27,998 nt of DNA, taken from CAZBBC01 sp964489835. Its GTDB lineage: Bacteria; Calditrichota; Calditrichia; JAJRVZ01. Below the pieces are notes generated by a model that was not told the DNA's origin, did not search any database, and saw nothing but the letters and a program-made list of their open reading frames with translations. How positions within the stretch are numbered: the first letter of the stretch is position 1; each line of letters starts with the position of its first letter. The stretch is from NCBI GenBank assembly GCA_964489835.1, contig CAZBBC010000047.1:1-27998 (forward strand). The letters run 5' to 3'. Shown here in pieces: positions 17,101-23,946 of the stretch. The position numbers were made by a program, and so were the translations under genes.

Positions 17101-17572
17101 TGCTGATGGCTGGTTTATCCTGATCCAGATTTAAATAACCCCTCACCGGATAAAACCCCCAATTAAATTGTCCGCTCGGATCGATGTCCATATCCTCCCG
17201 GTAGTATGTTTGACAAAAGAACAAGGTTACATCGCCCTGCGATTTATCCGGTTGAACACCCTCCGGAAGGGGAATACCATTTTTGTCGACATGAACCCTG
17301 GCCTGAACCAAAACAGCCAGACCGTCACTCATATTAATTCCGGAACCCTTAGGCCAGATCGATGACAAAGGATCTGGATAGTTAGCCAGCATCCCATCAT
17401 TAAAGAATTTTAACCAGACACGGTTACCATCCATATACCACCAGCGTCTGGCAGTTGTTTCAGCGGCCGGATCATCAGGAATTTTCTGTTCCCCGATCAA
17501 AGGAACGCCCTGGGCATATAATGTAGTTGTAGCAATCACCACCAAAAAAAGAATAGACCACAATTTTTTCAT
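14162..17572 (-). CDS. Giant secreted Asp-rich/fibronectin-type protein with FlgD/T9SS-like C-terminal domain (cassette A)
   Basis: 1136 residues, starting MKKLWSILFLVVIATTTLYAQ, a clear signal peptide with cleavage near residue 20. The SD is weak (AAGAG). Residues 334-460 are Asp/Gly/Asn-rich (DNDDDGIVDEDRGPD, DADSNGVYNNGDE, GSDGVGPDD), resembling calcium-binding loops. Residues about 570-710 are fibronectin-III-like (DGQVTLVWDD, DFEGYKVIKSTEP, VNGRTYFYAV). The last 100 residues (KVVPNPYVAANL, SGNLVDVIEV, WDMQTKEGLEISYGLYIYRVD, GKFAVIK) form a FlgD-like/type-A sorting-like domain, as seen on secreted proteins of FCB bacteria. It is paralogous to the protein at 1-3391. Likely location is the cell surface or a secreted form attached to it. 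The ligand is unknown. Between the receptor stop (17919) and this start lie about 346 bases with an inserted repeat. Confidence 0.87.
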   Translation of the reverse strand: MKKLWSILFLVVIATTTLYAQGVPLIGEQKIPDDPAAETTARRWWYMDGNRVWLKFFNDGMLANYPDPLSSIWPKGSGINMSDGLAVLVQARVHVDKNGIPLPEGVQPDKSQGDVTLFFCQTYYREDMDIDPSGQFNWGFYPVRGYLNLDQDKPAISNDDNSWPIGGWPDAPDFVDTSNVTEWNGYFGRGKTNADLEAYFVTNDAWDLEYQQENPRDLHFYPRPGNYLPGEKYQWGGIGARIGTRLFQWSHPFAQDVVFVHYDIANISDYDYDKIVLSFYIDSGIGGGMDDFSFMDKKLDMSWIYDFDGIGSGGIPVGIMAFAFLESPGIPYDEIDNDDDGIVDEDRGPDRGYWTENGLEGPNGTVIDQIQFEEFYYPRTVGPHWTGDENQNWRGWEDADSNGVYNNGDEINDDVGSDGVGPDDPNYYGPDPNDTEANGMPDDGEPNFGRTDKDESDQIGLTSFQAWHRDAWTGSDPRMREFQHDSTYWELTSNGEFNPNFDELGNVLNLFASGPIPVKSWTKERFSMAELHTWDKPFEDPINHSAPALFQLKKTVQAIYNTSYRFAKPPAKPTIKVIPGDGQVTLVWDDIAEKSKEPFFDYVEDFEGYKVIKSTEPYFEDARVITDGYGSEMFLEAIAQYDLEDGIKGFADWGIYNGVSYYLGEDTGLKHRYVDENVVNGRTYFYAVIAYDYGWQEIGLSPSENTATITLDQADNISFIDRNCAMVIPRAYAAGYIRSEITDGWITKEGTGQVEVVRIDPDEIEEGHRYTVKFEEEREDYDPEKARTTYRLVDDKVFTYATTDYYMLDITDSTQIDTVFSQIFPSRDNFESPTYDGIFLSVTNDRNVTKLSEYWEDEGDENRMTISVDAIDVGIVPWDYSLHFIEDSVYTTPLQTLGPGGKQLQNTKINVFALNHNFYHKEFNGTDSIMAPDTAGLVLVDGDEDGKFEIRPGDATSDYFMIGELYTRVRKEWGSPFNIDNLRYAYSVKFLDGLPQPGSVLHIKTKKPFRATDVFNFSVSKSENLNKKLAQSQLQDIKVVPNPYVAANLMEPKVRQGLNQRRLLMFTHVPAKCTISIHSVSGNLVDVIEVNNADDDGHAFWDMQTKEGLEISYGLYIYRVDAPGIGEHIGKFAVIK

Positions 17573-17634
17573 TGTTTTTCTCTTTTATATTAATTGATTT
17601 CTGGTTACGTTTTAATCTCTGTAATAATTTATTC

Positions 17635-17773
17635 GGTTGCTTTCCCGATATGTCGGGACTCGCAATGACGATAATGAAACCGTTATTGTGTGATAAATAT
17701 TTACTCAGGTAGAGACGTAGCATGCTACGTCTCTACTAATCGTCTCAACGATCCTGGGCGCGGAAAGCAATCC
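17635..17773. repeat. 139-base element with imperfect terminal inverted repeats and internal hairpins
   Basis: GGTTGCTTTCC at 17635-17645 pairs, with one mismatch, with GGAAAGCAATCC at 17762-17773. Inside are TCCCGA-TATG-TCGGGA (17643-17658), ACTCGCAATGACG (shared with 11712-11810) and a perfect palindrome at 17709-17736. It looks like a mobile non-coding element that has received a second insertion. It separates the receptor and giant-protein genes of cassette A. Confidence 0.65.
17709..17736. repeat. 28-base perfect palindrome nested in the larger element
   Basis: GTAGAGACGTAGCA is followed immediately by its exact reverse complement, a loop-less 14-base stem. There is no T-tract on either side, so a simple terminator is unlikely, although a strong hairpin in the message would be expected. 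Confidence 0.8.
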
Positions 17774-17918
17774 CCTGTAAGTATTGATGTTATATCCTTT
17801 TCTATCAGAGTAAAAGCACTAATCATTATGATTCTATTTAAATTTATAAACAACTTCATCAGCAAAGCGCGGCTTAACGGTCTTATACTTTCCCGGTGAA
17901 TATATTCTTATTCATGCA

Positions 17919-20633
17919 TCAATATTTTAAACTCAATTCTATTTTCCACATTCTTGGTGAACTATAGTAGTTGGGTCGTGCATACTGGTCTTCTATCGTG
18001 GTAAAGGTACTGACATAAGCTTCCCGCACCTCTTTTTCTTTCAGACTAATGGTTGAGCCGGCCCGACCGCTGTCATTGTAAACGGACAGTTCATTACGGA
18101 TATCGAATAGATTATAAATATATATGCCCAGTCTGGGAATGATATCTTTAAATTTCATGAAATCAAGATCATAATACCCTTTGAAGTCGAAAGAAAAAGT
18201 AGGAGGCTTAGTCATGTCATTTTCGGGAATATTTGCAATGGCCAGGCGGCTTTTATCCGGTGGACTGAAGGTGTATCGCGTACCGGAGCCGACACTTCCG
18301 ATGACAGCTAGTCCATACTGTGGTGCGTTATACCCGGTAGCGAAATTAAAAGTATGTCTCTGATCCCAGTCGAGTGGGACCAGTTTTGTGATTGGATCAA
18401 TGTCCTGTGCCGCCTTTACAAAATTACTGTTGGGCGTGCTGGCGTTACCTTCCGCATATTGTAAGGTATAACTGACATTCAGGCTTAATTTGCTGGTAAA
18501 ATAATCAAGACCGACGGTTAATCCTTTAGAGCTGGCATAATCTTTATTCGTATAATAACCATACATAATGGCGTCGTAGGTTTCGATCGGAACCACCGTT
18601 TCCAGATTATAAATATTATGATAAAATACATCCGTGTTCAGGACCATTCCTTCAAGCAGTTTTAACTGAAGGCCCAATTCATATTTAACCGTTTTCTCCG
18701 CTTTAATATTTGGGTTACCGATGGTTGAAGCATAATTTGAGGAGGCTATCTCATAATTGGGATTCTGAAACATATGACCATAATTCGGGATCTGAAAGAA
18801 ATGACCATAACTGAAGTGTAGAGCAGCTGCGTCTCCCAGCTGGTAGGACAGGCCGAGCCGCGGACTGAGCTGATATTGCGGTTTTGCATTATTATAGTCA
18901 CTGCGGCGGATCGTTACAATCTGATTGGCCGGGTTCCGTAAATCACTCGGATAAATCGTCTGTGGATCGAACCAGTCAAAGCGGAGACCGAAATTGATCA
19001 CTAGCTTATCAAATTCCGATTTATCCTGAATATAGGCAGAAAATTCAATCGGATTTTTTTTATAACTATCTGAATAGGTCGTACTATCCGGATAAATAAC
19101 CGGTTCATATCGTGTCGCCTCGTATTCGGTATTATCCCATTTATTCTGCAAAGAAAATTCACGCCTGCCAAATTCAAAATATACATAATCGATACCGGTT
19201 TTTATTTCGTGATGGTTATTGATCTGCCAGGTTAAATCATATTTTAATTCCAATCGGTTATCATTTTGAAAATAAAAATTTTTATCATTCCCCCCGGTCG
19301 CGAATCCACCGATACTATTACTATACAGATCGTGCACATATCCCGGATCAAAGGGATCTTTAAATCTTGACGTTTGATAGTCATGATCGGAATACATCGT
19401 TTTTAATTCATGAAAAGCATTGGCACTGATCGCATGATTGAATGAGAGGGTTACACTATTATCTGTATTCCAGCGCCGGTTGGTTCGGTCTGGTAGATAT
19501 TTATAACCATGGTTATATCCGGTCATACCTTCACCAAAGTCATACTGATAAAGTATACCAAATTTGAATCCGGGAACTACACGCCAGATCAGATTAGCCA
19601 TCAAAGCACGTGACATGCCTTCCGACATCGGCACTTCTGCCATATCACCTGTATGATCATCAATCCATTCACTTTCCGGTATACCCGCACCGACGAAAGT
19701 GTAATCGCCCATATTATATCTTCGAATCCCATAGAAAAGGCCCTCATCATTGACCACAGTTCCAAATATAAACAGATTTATCTTATTATCGGTATAAGGC
19801 AGGGGTCCACCGAACTGGAGCCGAATCTCGTTTCGATGAAAGATTTCAGAGGCATCCAGACCGACATAATCATGACTTGTCAGGTAATTACCCGTGAACA
19901 ACCGGACTCCACCCGTGAAAATGCTCCCCCCTTCTCTGGGGACTACATTCACGATTCCACTCATCACCTTACCATATTCTGCGTTAAAGGTACCGCTGAT
20001 TACTTCAATTTCCTGGACAGCATCCGCATGTACCCCTATCCCGGATTGAACACCGTCTACAAGATATGAGACTTCACCGGAACGTCCGCCACGGAAATGA
20101 CCTTCCACAACACCGGGCTGCAATTTAACGGCCTCCGAGACACTTTCGATAATAAAATTTTCAAGATCCTCCGAAGAAATCGTCCGCATGGCTGAAGTCA
20201 TATCTCTTTTTATGGCCTCCCTCTGCGCTTCTACGACAATAGTCTCCCCTTCTATCGCTTCCTCATTCAATTCAATTATCAGCGGTGTCGTTCGGTTGAT
20301 TGAAACTCTGATTTTTTGATATATCTTCCTGGCATAACCAATCATACCCGCTTCAATCGTATAGATTCCCGGCTGGACATTTAATACAACGAATTCACCG
20401 TTTAGATCAGTAGCCGCCCCCATTGGTGAAATTAGTTCCACCGGTTCTTCCTGATTCCACGTATGCGTTAGGATAACATGCGCACCCGGTAGAAGTTCCC
20501 CGGTGACAGCATCCGTTATCCGACCCATTATTTTTCCTTTAGCACCGGCCAGAATAAACCCGGGTAAAATCAGCAGTAAAAAAATGGTTTTGATATAATT
20601 CTTCAGGAAATATATATTGCCTTGGATTATCAT
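17919..20633 (-). CDS. TonB-dependent outer-membrane receptor with carboxypeptidase-regulatory-like N-terminal domain (cassette A)
   Basis: 904 residues from ATG 20633, with GGAG about 10 bases upstream. Signal peptide residues about 12-30 (IKTIFLLLILPGFILAG). CarboxypepD_reg-like domain about 32-122 (GKIMGRITDAVTGELLPGAHV, GEFVVLNVQPGIYTI), slightly longer than in the 4539-7442 paralogue. TonB-box-like GETIVVEA at 129-136. Plug about 140-235 with HFRGGRSGEVSYLVDGV and GTFNAEYGKVMSGIVNVV. The barrel shares SPRLGLSY, LHFSYGHFFQIPN, GNPNIKAEKTVKYELG and LDWDQRHTFNF with the paralogue. The C-terminus is aromatic-rich, ending LSLKY. It is expected to import an unknown TonB-dependent ligand. It is first gene of cassette A. 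No operator matching that of cassette B was found upstream, so it may be regulated differently or from further upstream. Confidence 0.92.
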   Translation of the reverse strand: MIIQGNIYFLKNYIKTIFLLLILPGFILAGAKGKIMGRITDAVTGELLPGAHVILTHTWNQEEPVELISPMGAATDLNGEFVVLNVQPGIYTIEAGMIGYARKIYQKIRVSINRTTPLIIELNEEAIEGETIVVEAQREAIKRDMTSAMRTISSEDLENFIIESVSEAVKLQPGVVEGHFRGGRSGEVSYLVDGVQSGIGVHADAVQEIEVISGTFNAEYGKVMSGIVNVVPREGGSIFTGGVRLFTGNYLTSHDYVGLDASEIFHRNEIRLQFGGPLPYTDNKINLFIFGTVVNDEGLFYGIRRYNMGDYTFVGAGIPESEWIDDHTGDMAEVPMSEGMSRALMANLIWRVVPGFKFGILYQYDFGEGMTGYNHGYKYLPDRTNRRWNTDNSVTLSFNHAISANAFHELKTMYSDHDYQTSRFKDPFDPGYVHDLYSNSIGGFATGGNDKNFYFQNDNRLELKYDLTWQINNHHEIKTGIDYVYFEFGRREFSLQNKWDNTEYEATRYEPVIYPDSTTYSDSYKKNPIEFSAYIQDKSEFDKLVINFGLRFDWFDPQTIYPSDLRNPANQIVTIRRSDYNNAKPQYQLSPRLGLSYQLGDAAALHFSYGHFFQIPNYGHMFQNPNYEIASSNYASTIGNPNIKAEKTVKYELGLQLKLLEGMVLNTDVFYHNIYNLETVVPIETYDAIMYGYYTNKDYASSKGLTVGLDYFTSKLSLNVSYTLQYAEGNASTPNSNFVKAAQDIDPITKLVPLDWDQRHTFNFATGYNAPQYGLAVIGSVGSGTRYTFSPPDKSRLAIANIPENDMTKPPTFSFDFKGYYDLDFMKFKDIIPRLGIYIYNLFDIRNELSVYNDSGRAGSTISLKEKEVREAYVSTFTTIEDQYARPNYYSSPRMWKIELSLKY

Positions 20634-21038
20634 CGTCTATGATCTCCACCTTTTTATATCGATTGCTGTTGATTTGGTATTTACTCTCGTGAGTGTTCAG
20701 TTAAAAGTTAAGTCCTAATTAAATGTCACCGGAATATCCATTGATTCAAATATTTTACTAACATGAAGCATGATTGAAAGAACTCTCCCTAAATCCCTCT
20801 CTTGAAAAGAGAGGGACTTTATAGAGCCCCTTCTCTTCTCAAGAGAAGGCCGAAGATGCCCGCCCGAGGCGGGCAGGTCTGGGGATGAGTTTTTTCAACC
20901 ATTATCTGAATAAAACTAATTTTAACCGGACACTACTGATCCATTAATCTAAAGTATTATATACAGGATCATTTTGCTACTTATCTAATGATATCGTCTG
21001 TGAACATGCTGCTGATGTCTGTACATTAATGATACTTT
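20634..21038. other. Intergenic region upstream of the cassette A receptor
   Basis: About 400 bases with no gene. Most is taken up by the composite repeat at 20777-20931. I searched the 140 bases nearest the receptor for a promoter and saw only poor matches, and no CG-centred palindrome like that at 7951-7962. Confidence 0.5.
20777..20931 (+). repeat. Composite double-hairpin repeat, copy 2, with nested insertion
   Basis: CCCTCTCTTGAAAAGAGAGGG and CCCCTTCTCTTCTCAAGAGAAGG match copy 1 (10977-11103) in the opposite orientation, with the shared ends AAAGAACTC and GGGGATGAGTTTTTT ... AACCGGACA. About 27 bases containing the palindrome GCCCGCCC-GA-GGCGGGC are inserted between the second hairpin and the end, and are absent from copy 1. 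One repeat therefore seems to have inserted into another. Confidence 0.75.
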
Positions 21039-22046
21039 TTATTTTATATGAATTGCCTGGTTTTCTTCGGAAGATTGATAAGCGGCATCAACAATCTTGA
21101 GCACTTCCATGCCTTCATTGATACCTGGTACCGGTTTTATTCTACGAGAGACACAATCGGTAAAATAGGCCATTTGCCGGTCATAGATCACCTGGTCACA
21201 GTGCTCAGTTTTTTCTGGCATTGGAGCTTTAAACTCGCCGGGAAAATCATTGACAGTGAATTTTATGTAGGTCGGAAAAAGATTAGCATACCCTTTGGTT
21301 CCGAAAACCTGTGTACTTGCTTCAGGACCATCCATATGTGGTTGCCACCAGCCACTTTCGATGACAGAATTCACACCATTTGCCCAGGTGATCATAATAA
21401 TGCCTGAATCATCAACATCATAATCGCCAAAAAAAGTACTGATCTTAGCATAAACCTCTTTTGCCTTTGGTCCTCCAAGAATATATCGCACTGTATCTAT
21501 GGCATGAACACCCATGTCGGCCAGTGCCCCTCCTCCGGCAAATTCTTTTTTTGTGAACCATCCACCAGGTCCCCAGTTTTCGTGTATCCCATAACCCTTG
21601 GTCTTAAATATTTTTCCAAGCTGACCCGATGCGATCACTTTTTTTATATAATTAACCTCTGTATCGAATCGCCACATGTGACCAACCATTACCAGACGGT
21701 CATTCTCCTCAGCGCTTTGGGTAACTTTCATCCCTTCACTGGCATTCATCGCCATTGGTTTTTCCAGGAAAACATCTTTTCCACTTTTAAGAAACTCCAT
21801 CGCATAAGGCGCGTGGTATTTATTAGGTGTGCCGATGATAACCGCTTCTATATCATCGCGATTAGCAAAACTCAGAGCATTATCAGATGCATCGGTGATA
21901 TTATACCTTTTTGCAAATTCACGCGCAGATTCCAGAGGCAGGGCTGCGACGGCTACTATTTCTGTGTTTTCTAATTTTTGTAAGGCGCGGGCATGATAGT
22001 CTGCGATAAATCCCGCACCGATCAGAGCAAATTTAATTTTCTTCAT
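21039..22046 (-). CDS. Gfo/Idh/MocA-family NAD(P)-dependent oxidoreductase (inositol/sugar dehydrogenase-like)
   Basis: 335 residues from ATG 22046, with AAAGG 5 bases upstream; a GTG one codon earlier is in frame. The Rossmann motif is ALIGAGFIADYHARAL (G10, G12). IEAVIIGTPNKYH ends the nucleotide-binding half. The classic EKP motif (LEKPMA, E95-K96-P97) and GGGALADMGVHAID give D177 and H181, the usual catalytic pair with K96. It therefore belongs to the standard inositol dehydrogenase-like type, unlike the paralogue at 11860-12852, which has Tyr at the His position. It follows the DegT-family aminotransferase on the same strand after a repeat-filled gap of about 270 bases. A dehydrogenase/aminotransferase pair is known for 3-amino-sugar and aminocyclitol chemistry, so the two may act in sequence on a keto-sugar (inference). 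Confidence 0.92.
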   Translation of the reverse strand: MKKIKFALIGAGFIADYHARALQKLENTEIVAVAALPLESAREFAKRYNITDASDNALSFANRDDIEAVIIGTPNKYHAPYAMEFLKSGKDVFLEKPMAMNASEGMKVTQSAEENDRLVMVGHMWRFDTEVNYIKKVIASGQLGKIFKTKGYGIHENWGPGGWFTKKEFAGGGALADMGVHAIDTVRYILGGPKAKEVYAKISTFFGDYDVDDSGIIMITWANGVNSVIESGWWQPHMDGPEASTQVFGTKGYANLFPTYIKFTVNDFPGEFKAPMPEKTEHCDQVIYDRQMAYFTDCVSRRIKPVPGINEGMEVLKIVDAAYQSSEENQAIHIK

Positions 22047-22111
22047 CACAGCCTTTCAAAAGATATCGATAACGCAAGGTTACTTACTCGATTATTTCAA
22101 CTGGTCTATTT

Positions 22112-22293
22112 ATAAACCACGAAGCACGCGAAGAACACGAAGATAAAAAGCAATTAAAAATTGAGAATTTAGAATTATGAATTCGAACGAGAAATAATAG
22201 GTACTAAGACTATATCATTATTATTTTTACATTCTTAATTCGTAATTATTAATTCTTAATTTTTAAAAGACCTTCGTGTGCTTCGTGGTGAAT
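22112..22293. repeat. Large inverted-repeat element (CCACGAAGCAC arms)
   Basis: ATAAACCACGAAGCACGCGAAG near 22112-22133 is inverted, with few mismatches, at 22272-22293 (CTTCGTGTGCTTCGTGGTGAAT). Inside lies a second inverted pair, TTAAAAATTGAGAATTTAGAATTATGAATT-like against AATTCGTAATTATTAATTCTTAATTTTT-like sequence. The whole gap between the two genes is essentially this 180-base foldback. It is non-coding and MITE-like; a single-arm copy is at 12889-12919. Confidence 0.75.
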
Positions 22294-22312
22294 AACATAT
22301 TTCACCTGTGGA

Positions 22313-23593
22313 CTAAAACAATTCTTCAGCATGATCATAGATCTTTTTAATCGCCTCAACTACCATATCCATATCCGCTTTACTTCCTCTGAGTATTTTA
22401 TGATGAAAGCAGACAGATTCTTCATGATATACTCTTTCACAAACCGGTAGATTAAACCTTGACGGATCAAGAGATTCCCAAAACTTATCGTTTAATTTAT
22501 ACCGTGCCGGTTTCGTCAGAGGTACGTATAATGAGCATTGGTTTAATGGTTCGTAACTGGCTTCAACCTCCAATCCGAGTTCCCTGGACAGCGCCTCTCT
22601 GAATTTATTGACCGGAAGATCTTTAAACTGTTTCCTGAAATAGCGGAAGGAAAAATTGAAATAAGCCTCCTTTGTCTCTCTTTCATCGCGCCGCATCGGT
22701 TTAATTCCAGGCAATTCTTTTAACAGGTTATTAATGTATATCGCATTTCCGTCACGCTGGCGGTTTTGTTCAGGCAATCGTTTTAATCCTTCGATAAGAA
22801 TCGCCGCTTGAAATTCGGTCATACGATAATTTCCAGACTGAATAAAATTCCCTTCATCGCTATACACACCGGCACCTTTATCCACATCCTGGTTGTCATC
22901 TCCTTCCGGTCTTCTTCCACAGTTACGCAGGGCGTCAAGTTTCTCAGCAATTGTCTGATCATCCGTAGTTAAAGCGCCTCCCTCACCCGCTGTCAAATGT
23001 TTGGACAATTGAAAACTGAAACTGCCCACATTCCCTATACTTCCCGCTTTTTTACCTTTCCATTCACCACCGTGTTTGTGTGCACAATCTTCTAGAACCT
23101 TAAGATTATGTTTTTCCGCAAGAGACATTATGGCATCCATATCAGCAAAACTTCCGTAAAGATGGACGGGAATAATTGCCTTCGTTCGGGGAGTTATGGC
23201 TTCTTGCAGTTTTAGCGGATCCATACACCAGGTGTCTTCTAAGATATCTACTAAAATCGGAATAGCATTTACATCAGCCACAGTCGCTGCTGTCGCCTGC
23301 CAGGTTAAGCCTGGTAAAATGACTTCATCACCATAACCGATACCAAGTGCTTCAAGTGCTAATTGGAGGGTGACCGTGCCGTTCGCCGCTGATATTGCAA
23401 ATTTTGTACCGATATATTCGGCAAAAGCGCGCCTGAATTCCATTTCTTTAGCACCATTATATGACCAGACACCACTGTTGAGTACTTCTAAAAGTGCCTT
23501 TTCTTCATTCTGATCCCATACTGGCCATTGCGACCAGGGATTTATATTCACATCACGAACAGGGTTCCCACCTTTAATGGCTAATTGTGTCAT
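22313..23593 (-). CDS. DegT/DnrJ/EryC1/StrS-family PLP-dependent sugar aminotransferase
   Basis: 426 residues from ATG 23593, with AAGGA 9 bases upstream. The fold-type I PLP family is clear: AANGTVTLQLALEALGIGYGDEVILPGLTWQATA (about 69-102), VHLYGSFADMDAI, LEDCAHKHGG with D169 for the pyridine nitrogen, and GSFSFQLSKHLTAGEGGALTT with K198 as the expected Schiff-base lysine. The N-terminus (GGNPVR, WPVW, SGVWSYNGAKEMEFRRAFAEYIG) resembles the inosose/aminocyclitol aminotransferase-like group. It would transfer an amino group to, or remove one from, a keto-sugar or keto-cyclitol in the cytoplasm. Downstream is an inositol dehydrogenase-like oxidoreductase, which could make or use the keto compound. 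Nucleotide-sugar amination for surface polysaccharide is an alternative, but no glycosyltransferase is nearby. Confidence 0.92.
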   Translation of the reverse strand: MTQLAIKGGNPVRDVNINPWSQWPVWDQNEEKALLEVLNSGVWSYNGAKEMEFRRAFAEYIGTKFAISAANGTVTLQLALEALGIGYGDEVILPGLTWQATAATVADVNAIPILVDILEDTWCMDPLKLQEAITPRTKAIIPVHLYGSFADMDAIMSLAEKHNLKVLEDCAHKHGGEWKGKKAGSIGNVGSFSFQLSKHLTAGEGGALTTDDQTIAEKLDALRNCGRRPEGDDNQDVDKGAGVYSDEGNFIQSGNYRMTEFQAAILIEGLKRLPEQNRQRDGNAIYINNLLKELPGIKPMRRDERETKEAYFNFSFRYFRKQFKDLPVNKFREALSRELGLEVEASYEPLNQCSLYVPLTKPARYKLNDKFWESLDPSRFNLPVCERVYHEESVCFHHKILRGSKADMDMVVEAIKKIYDHAEELF

Positions 23594-23946
23594 TTTATTG
23601 GTTCCTTATCTTCAAAAAATTTTGTGAGTATAATAGTATTTTTTGATCTCACCTGAATTATTCTGAAATATTAATGTTTGGAGTATAATCAGCATATAAT
23701 CAACAATTTAATTCCCCCTTAGTCGGGTCTATTGCAGTATCATTTTATTCGTATAGCTTATAATGTATGAAAGCTCTGTCTCCCCCTTGGAAAAGGGGGA
23801 TTAAGGGGGATGTTTTCAACGTAATCTTTAGAAATATATCAATTCTTTACATCCCCTTAGTCCCCTTTTTTAAGGGGAAACTTTATTGTCACTCTATGAT
23901 AAATCTAAAATTTAGGATTAGATCAAACGAATATATTATTTACCTC
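23594..23946. other. Repeat-containing gap between LacI gene and aminotransferase
   Basis: About 350 bases with no credible gene. It contains the hairpin element at 23781-23881. On the minus strand TTCAGG, 16 bases, TATTAT (23646-23673) is a weak promoter candidate for the aminotransferase; I would not rely on it. Confidence 0.4.
23781..23881. repeat. Foldback element with CCCCCTT/AAGGGGG hairpins
   Basis: TCCCCCTT-GGAA-AAGGGGGA at 23781-23800 forms a perfect 8-base stem, followed by TTAAGGGGGATGT. An inverted counterpart, ACATCCCCTTAGTCCCC...TTAAGGGGA, lies at about 23849-23877, so the whole folds on itself. It is similar in style, though not sequence, to the composite repeats at 10977 and 20777. 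Confidence 0.7.
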
